NCBI GenBank assembly: GCA_964457585.1 | Contig: CAYWFU010000060.1 | Coordinates: 1 to 18,740, forward strand | Direction of reading: 5' to 3' | DNA length: 18,740 nucleotides | Source: CAYWFU01 sp964457585 | GTDB taxonomy: Bacteria > JACRDZ01 | Shown here: piece by piece, positions 14,756-18,740 of the stretch | Layout of the letters: every line of letters starts with the position of its first letter | How positions within the stretch are numbered: the stretch's first letter is position 1 | Program-made: the position numbers and the translations under genes | The notes under the pieces: model-generated | Database searches by the model: none | The model's input: the letters and a program-made list of their open reading frames with translations, nothing else | Told to the model about the DNA's origin: nothing

Positions 14756-16969
14756 TTATTCTGCAAAGATTAATACTAATTCCTCAGATGTATAATGATT
14801 TATCATTTCTTGTTGATTAAAAATTGCTAAAGCAAATAGATGTTTTCTATTTGGATTAAATTGTATATCATTTTCTTTATCATTTGTAGTTAATTTTCTG
14901 CCAATTTCAACCATCCATATCCCATCTTTCCAAATACCTTTAGCTTTAATATCAGCTCTGCTTCCACTTGGTTGCTGGTTTATATAACTGGGAACTTTAT
15001 CCCATTTATATTCAACTGGAATATCCTGTTTATAACATGGTTCTCCTGGATCAAAAATAGATTTAATCCATACTTTTCTGCCATTGTAAGCAGTATAGGA
15101 ATTTGCTCTTCGAATTCGATTACCTGTTATTTCAATTTTTTGATCATCTGCAAAACCTATAGGATTTGTTTTTGCCGCTCCCCATTCCCATAGATCAGCT
15201 TCAAAATTAGCACCAGAAAGCATGCAGGCGGTAAAGCTGTTATTTTTTAGAGCAAACATCAGATCAAATTTATCTTCAATATCTTCCCCGACTTTATATT
15301 GTTTTTTTTCTTTGTCCCAGAACCATGTCTTATGAGTTTTGTTTTCTGTTATATCTTCCCACTGTACAAAAAAATAAATATTATTATTTGTATATATTGT
15401 TTTAACAACTATTGTTTTTTCATCACCTTTTTTGTTTTTTATTATAACAGCATAAGGTTTTGCTAAACCCCAGATAGCAGATTCAGCACGTCCATTAATT
15501 TCAGGTTCTCTAAAAACTTTTTGACATATAATTTCATTTGAAACAATTGCACCAGGAACTTTTGATTGTATAATAATTCTTTTTTCTTCTTCCTTCTTTT
15601 TAGCTAATTCTTCTGACTTTTTTTCTTCTTCTGATTTTTTTCGTTTTTCTTCTTCCTTTCTAATCGCATCTTCAGCTTTCATTTTTTTTATACGTTCTTC
15701 TTCTATTTTTCGTTCTGTTTCTCTTCTTTTCATTTCTTCTTTTTTAAATATTTCTTCTTCTTTTAACTTTTTATCATATTGGATACGTGCCTGTTCTTCA
15801 AGCTGTTTCATTTCTTCGTCAAGTTTATATTTTCTCTCTTTTACCGCTAATGCTTCAACGACTACACGCGCACGTTCTTGAGCACGTTTTTCCATTAATA
15901 TTTTTTCTTCTTCTTTTTTCCTTATTTCTTTTTCTTTTAATTCGTTATCTCTTTTTTTTGCTTCGGAAAGCAGCCGTGCTTTTTCACGAATAACTTCATC
16001 TTCTTTTAATTGTTTTATTTCATTTTCTTTTTGGAGCTTTTTTTTTTTTTTTTCTTTTTCTTCTTTATATTTTATTTCTTTTAAACGTTGTTCTTCTTCG
16101 TGCATTTTTTGTTCTGCTAATTTTTTAATTGCATCTTCTCTTCTTTTAATCTCAATTGCAGAAATAGCCTTTTCCTTTAATTCCTTTTCATTTTTAGCAT
16201 TATTTTCTTCATGCAAATGCTTTTCTTCTTCTTCTTTACGTTTAGCATCAAGATATAAGCGTGCTTTTTTACCAAGTGAATCCTCTGCTGCATTTTGTAA
16301 ATTTTTAGCTTTTTCTGCTGATACTGTTTCATCTTGAATATTTATAGCTTTCTCTTTGGTTGTTTTATCTTCATCATTTTTGTCTTCTTCCCATGGGATA
16401 TTTATTATCCATTGCTTTTTAATATCATTCTTTAACATAGCGTCCACATCAATTTTAAATATACGTTCAAATGTTATTTCATAATCTTCTTCAAATTTTT
16501 CTAATAATATTTTATTTTCATCTTTAACAATAATTTTTGAAATATCGTCCTGGGTTGGTTGATAATCCTTATCAACCATTCTGTACATAAGATATTTATC
16601 AAAAGTTATTTCTTCTGAAATAGGTAATTTCATACATTTATCAATCATATATTTATCACCTTTTTCAATATTAAAACTATTAAAATTAATAGTAAAAGTA
16701 ATATCTGTCCCTTTATGAGCGATTTGGAATTTAGAAATATTTATATTTTTTTTTACTATTTCAATTGATAAATCTTCACTTTGATCCCCAAATCTATCTG
16801 ATGCAATTGTGCTGAAATATTCTTTCTTAATTCTAATGGAATAAAAAATTATATTTTTTTCAGAAACAGCATAAATATTTTTTGTGAACATATTTAATAA
16901 TAATATTATTATTAAAATTCTATATTTAAAAATTTTATTATTTTCAATATACACTAAAAAATTCTCCAT
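14756..16969 (-). CDS. Exported protein: charged helical central region and C-terminal ethylbenzene-dehydrogenase-type (EB_dh) haem-binding domain
   Basis: The 737-residue protein has a signal-like N-terminus (hydrophobic 16-34 ending NIYA), a beta-rich region of unknown type (about 38-195), a very long Glu/Lys/Arg-rich helical stretch (200-468) with recurring ARL..EAK-type segments (234, 329, 365), and a C-terminal EB_dh domain (about 485-737). The last is identified by ADLWEWGAAKTNPIGFADD (591-609) and GSRADIKAKGIWKDGIWMVE (669-688), which follow the haem-b gamma subunits of type II DMSO-reductase-family enzymes. No molybdoenzyme or iron-sulfur partner is in the window, so redox function is unproven. 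It starts 3 nt after the TPR gene without a clear Shine-Dalgarno, suggesting translational coupling. The central part could be a single alpha helix spanning the periplasm, as in TolA-like proteins. Confidence 0.82.
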   Translation of the reverse strand: MENFLVYIENNKIFKYRILIIILLLNMFTKNIYAVSEKNIIFYSIRIKKEYFSTIASDRFGDQSEDLSIEIVKKNINISKFQIAHKGTDITFTINFNSFNIEKGDKYMIDKCMKLPISEEITFDKYLMYRMVDKDYQPTQDDISKIIVKDENKILLEKFEEDYEITFERIFKIDVDAMLKNDIKKQWIINIPWEEDKNDEDKTTKEKAINIQDETVSAEKAKNLQNAAEDSLGKKARLYLDAKRKEEEEKHLHEENNAKNEKELKEKAISAIEIKRREDAIKKLAEQKMHEEEQRLKEIKYKEEKEKKKKKLQKENEIKQLKEDEVIREKARLLSEAKKRDNELKEKEIRKKEEEKILMEKRAQERARVVVEALAVKERKYKLDEEMKQLEEQARIQYDKKLKEEEIFKKEEMKRRETERKIEEERIKKMKAEDAIRKEEEKRKKSEEEKKSEELAKKKEEEKRIIIQSKVPGAIVSNEIICQKVFREPEINGRAESAIWGLAKPYAVIIKNKKGDEKTIVVKTIYTNNNIYFFVQWEDITENKTHKTWFWDKEKKQYKVGEDIEDKFDLMFALKNNSFTACMLSGANFEADLWEWGAAKTNPIGFADDQKIEITGNRIRRANSYTAYNGRKVWIKSIFDPGEPCYKQDIPVEYKWDKVPSYINQQPSGSRADIKAKGIWKDGIWMVEIGRKLTTNDKENDIQFNPNRKHLFALAIFNQQEMINHYTSEELVLIFAE

Positions 16970-16972
16970 AAA

Positions 16973-17617
16973 TTAAGGTAAATTCATAAGACGAAATGAA
17001 GCTTCTTCTGAATCGGTTAAACCTCTATAAATAGTTTTAGCTTCCTCTATTTTCCCTGTTTTTTCATAACATCGAGCTAATGCCATATTAATATCTTTTT
17101 CAAGATAATTGGGATGAGAAATTTGTAAAGCTTTGGTGAAATATCTTATAGCATCAGAATATGATTTGAGTTCTTCATATGCTAATCCATTATTAAAATT
17201 TGATACAATCAGAAAGTAAGGATCTGAGGAATTTCTCAAAAATTTATCATAATATTTAATTGCTTCTTTATAATTTTTTAAATCTATTAAAATATTCCCC
17301 ATATATAATAAACTTAAGTCCCTTATATTATTATCGACAGTTTTATTAAGTAAATTACTTATTTGCGGAAGTATTTTTTTTAAATCATTTTTATTATCTT
17401 TAACTGATAAATCATTATATGAATTTGAAATTTCTTCAAATAAAGTAATATTCTTCAATTTTTTTTCGTTTTTATAATAAATATATCCCATAATAAAAAT
17501 GGAAATTACAAAAATAGTAATAATGCTAATAAAAATTATTTTTAAATATTTTTCAATTATTTCAGAAAAAATATTTTTTTTAGGTTTCATTTTATCTCTA
17601 ATTTTTTTTAATGACAT
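16973..17617 (-). CDS. TPR-containing single-pass membrane protein
   Basis: The 214-residue protein has one transmembrane helix (about 24-46) after a basic N-terminus, then a soluble domain with about three tetratricopeptide repeats (DLKNYKEAIKYYDKFL; ELKSYSDAIRYFTKALQI; KTGKIEEAKTIYRGL). This arrangement resembles YfgM-like or other envelope scaffolding TPR proteins. Its Shine-Dalgarno TAGGAGAAA is the end of repeat copy A2, two nt before the ATG, and it is coupled by a 3-nt gap to the EB_dh protein, whose assembly or localisation it might support. Function is unproven. Confidence 0.85.
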   Translation of the reverse strand: MSLKKIRDKMKPKKNIFSEIIEKYLKIIFISIITIFVISIFIMGYIYYKNEKKLKNITLFEEISNSYNDLSVKDNKNDLKKILPQISNLLNKTVDNNIRDLSLLYMGNILIDLKNYKEAIKYYDKFLRNSSDPYFLIVSNFNNGLAYEELKSYSDAIRYFTKALQISHPNYLEKDINMALARCYEKTGKIEEAKTIYRGLTDSEEASFRLMNLP

Positions 17618-17619
17618 AA

Positions 17620-17750
17620 TTTCTCCTATGATAAATCAGGTTAAGGCTAAGGGTTAGGTTAAGGAGAAGATAAAACCAAAAATCAATATAATGATTTAAA
17701 TCTTTCCTCAACCTTAACCTCAACCTCAATCTTTCATACCATCTCTTATG
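17620..17750 (-). repeat. 131-bp intercistronic repeat, copy A2 (period-6 hairpin, carries SD)
   Basis: Read on the minus strand, this copy starts at the stop codon of the PHP gene (TAA 17748-17746) and ends with the Shine-Dalgarno of the TPR gene. It aligns gap-free to copy A1 (2490-2620) with 11 substitutions in 131. The left arm is identical in both copies; most changes are in the loop and right arm (for example TGTCCC to TAACCC, TTAACC to TTAGCC). Confidence 0.9.
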
Positions 17751-18402
17751 TATTTCCTGTTATTTTTTTTAAAAGAACCATTGCATTTTTTTGTACCAGT
17801 AAAAATTGTTTTTTATCCATTCCTGCACCAAAAGCAACTTTTTCAACAAATTCTTTTGACATTATATCTTGAGGACTATGCGTATCACTGTCAATTACTA
17901 AATTTGCTCCTATTTCATTAGCTAATTTTAATACATGACCATTGCAATATGCATGACCACGTCTTGTTGTTATTTCTAAATAAATATTATTTTTTTTTGC
18001 TAATTTTACTTCTTCTCTTGTTATCATCCCGGGATGAGCTAGAATATCTATGTCAGAATTAAGAGCAGCAAAATTAGTGCTTTGCGGTACAGGTTCTGCT
18101 ATTGTTTCACCATGCACAATAATAAGTTTTGCTCCGAGTTTTCTTGCCTTTTTAACTATTTCAGGAATAATTGATGGAGGTACATGTGTTATTTCCACTC
18201 CTGGAATTATAAAAAAATCATTATTTTTATTTACATCTTTTGCAAAATTGCAAATCCTATTAATAATATGTTCTACATTTGATTCATCAGCATGATCGGT
18301 TATTCCTAATGCGCTATAACCTTTAACTTTGAATCTCTGCATTAATTCTCTTGGAAGAAGATCTCCATCGCTAAATATTGTATGTGAATGAAAATCAATC
18401 AT
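17746..18402 (-). CDS. PHP-domain metal-dependent phosphoesterase
   Basis: The 218-residue protein opens with MIDFHSHTIFSDGDLLP and continues GYSALGITDHAD, FFIIPGVEITHV, KLIIVHGETIAEPVP, DILAHPGMI, YLEITTRRGHAYCNGH and NLVIDSDTHSPQD. These are the ordered metal-binding motifs of the PHP family, all present. Relatives include histidinol-phosphate phosphatases and nucleotide phosphoesterases; the substrate cannot be told from sequence. AGGGA before the ATG supports the start. The ATG is only 13 nt beyond the encoded CCA end of a tRNA-Gly on the same strand, so the mRNA may be released by tRNA processing. Its stop codon forms the start of repeat copy A2. Confidence 0.92.
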   Translation of the reverse strand: MIDFHSHTIFSDGDLLPRELMQRFKVKGYSALGITDHADESNVEHIINRICNFAKDVNKNNDFFIIPGVEITHVPPSIIPEIVKKARKLGAKLIIVHGETIAEPVPQSTNFAALNSDIDILAHPGMITREEVKLAKKNNIYLEITTRRGHAYCNGHVLKLANEIGANLVIDSDTHSPQDIMSKEFVEKVAFGAGMDKKQFLLVQKNAMVLLKKITGNT

Positions 18403-18415
18403 GTTTATCCCTTCT

Positions 18416-18490
18416 TGGAGCGGGTGAAGGGGATCGAACCCTCGACATCAAGCTTGGGAAGCTTGCGTTCTACCGCTGAACTACACCCGC
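18416..18490 (-). tRNA. tRNA-Gly (anticodon CCC), CCA encoded
   Basis: The reverse strand folds as a 75-nt tRNA. The 7-bp acceptor is GCGGGTG/CACCCGC, the D stem GTTC/GAAC, and the anticodon stem CAAGC/GCTTG with loop TTCCCAA. A variable ATGTC and a T arm GAGGG-TTCGATC-CCCTT follow, then discriminator T and an encoded CCA (18418-18416). Anticodon CCC reads GGG glycine codons. No clear promoter is seen upstream; 18491-18573 is plain AT-rich sequence. Confidence 0.95.
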
Positions 18491-18573
18491 AAAAAATATT
18501 AATTATTACTCAAGTTGACTGACTTTTTTATAACATAAAATTAAATATTAAATATAAAAAATCAAAATTTATG

Positions 18574-18616
18574 TGTCACTTCGTGACATTATCTGAAAGT
18601 GCCAATGAATTGGCAC
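18574..18616. repeat. Two short perfect palindromes, REP-like without GTAG head
   Basis: TGTCAC-TTC-GTGACA lies at 18574-18588 and GTGCCAAT-GA-ATTGGCAC at 18599-18616. The second, with its TGAAAG flank, is homologous to the 350-365 palindrome (also flanked by TGAAAG) but differs by paired changes that keep the stem. No gene is seen in 18491-18740. Confidence 0.6.
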
Positions 18617-18700
18617 AGTATAAATAATAAATATTCCTATCAGAGACAGAAGATACCCTATGGCTCTACAGAGTTCTTCATTATATTTTAAATCAATAAA

Positions 18701-18719
18701 TGTCCGCAGGACACTACAA
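18701..18719 (-). repeat. REP-like unit with GTAG head
   Basis: The palindrome TGTCC-GCA-GGACA (18701-18713) is followed by CTACAA (18714-18719), so on the minus strand TTGTAG precedes the palindrome, as in both units at 350-406. A TTGCATT-like stretch follows, shared with the spacer of the 350-406 pair. The window ends 21 nt later, so a partner unit may be cut off. Confidence 0.55.
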
Positions 18720-18740
18720 TTTTGCATTTTAAATTTTGAA

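Noticed and set aside
15590..16330. Pyrimidine-rich plus-strand tract
   Set aside because: Explained by Lys/Glu-rich coding sequence on the minus strand, not a regulatory tract or separate gene.
18416..18490. tRNA gene as a phage or island attachment site
   Set aside because: No integrase and no partial repeat of the tRNA 3' end elsewhere in the window.

Overview
The window is strongly AT-rich bacterial DNA. A lipoprotein with a lipobox, a two-component/HD-GYP pair, a large polytopic spermidine-synthase-like protein and an ethylbenzene-dehydrogenase-like (EB_dh) domain protein suggest a diderm bacterium from a little-studied lineage. No gene here fixes the phylum, so that is inference. There is no phage, integrase or intact insertion sequence.

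Layout. At 1-550 lies a decayed C-terminal piece of a type I restriction R subunit, then a head-to-head pair of REP-like palindromes and a promoter. At 551-3604 (+) are a membrane histidine kinase and a REC/HD-GYP response regulator, probably a c-di-GMP-degrading two-component system. At 3658-4884 (-) is a lipoprotein with PKD and formylglycine-generating-enzyme-like domains. At 4994-7423 (+) is a membrane protein with an embedded spermidine-synthase-like domain. At 7570-12232 (+) are four genes that read like a small polyketide-type cluster: a HxGTHxDxPxH cyclase-family hydrolase, a SAM methyltransferase, a SRPBCC (polyketide cyclase/aromatase-like) protein and a striking PocR / degenerate-GGDEF / beta-ketoacyl-synthase fusion. 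From 18490 down to 12229 (-) are tRNA-Gly(CCC), a PHP-domain protein, a TPR membrane protein, a protein joining a long charged helix to an EB_dh domain, and then (behind its own promoter) an MCP-sensor-like membrane protein, a DUF4388 protein and an RpoD-family sigma factor.

The most unusual structure is between the genes. Four junction types hold hairpin or repeat elements built from short tandem units: period 6 at 2490-2620 and again at 17620-17750, period 8 at 3620-3654, period 8 at 8404-8491, and period 7 at 9286-9405. The two period-6 copies are 131 bp each, match at 120 of 131 positions without gaps, and each runs from the stop codon of one gene through the Shine-Dalgarno of the next, in the same orientation relative to transcription. 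The period-8 element at 8404 supplies the last 19 codons and the stop codon of the gene it sits in. A separate REP-like family (GTAG head plus variable palindrome) lies at both window ends.

How the genes may work together. The kinase/HD-GYP pair should control c-di-GMP. The KS fusion puts a small-molecule sensor domain and an inactive-looking GGDEF fold on a condensing enzyme that keeps its Cys-His-His triad, next to tailoring-type genes, which hints at a ligand-regulated biosynthetic enzyme. The sigma factor with DUF4388 and the truncated MCP-like sensor could be a sensory/transcription module. These couplings are inference from gene order and domains.
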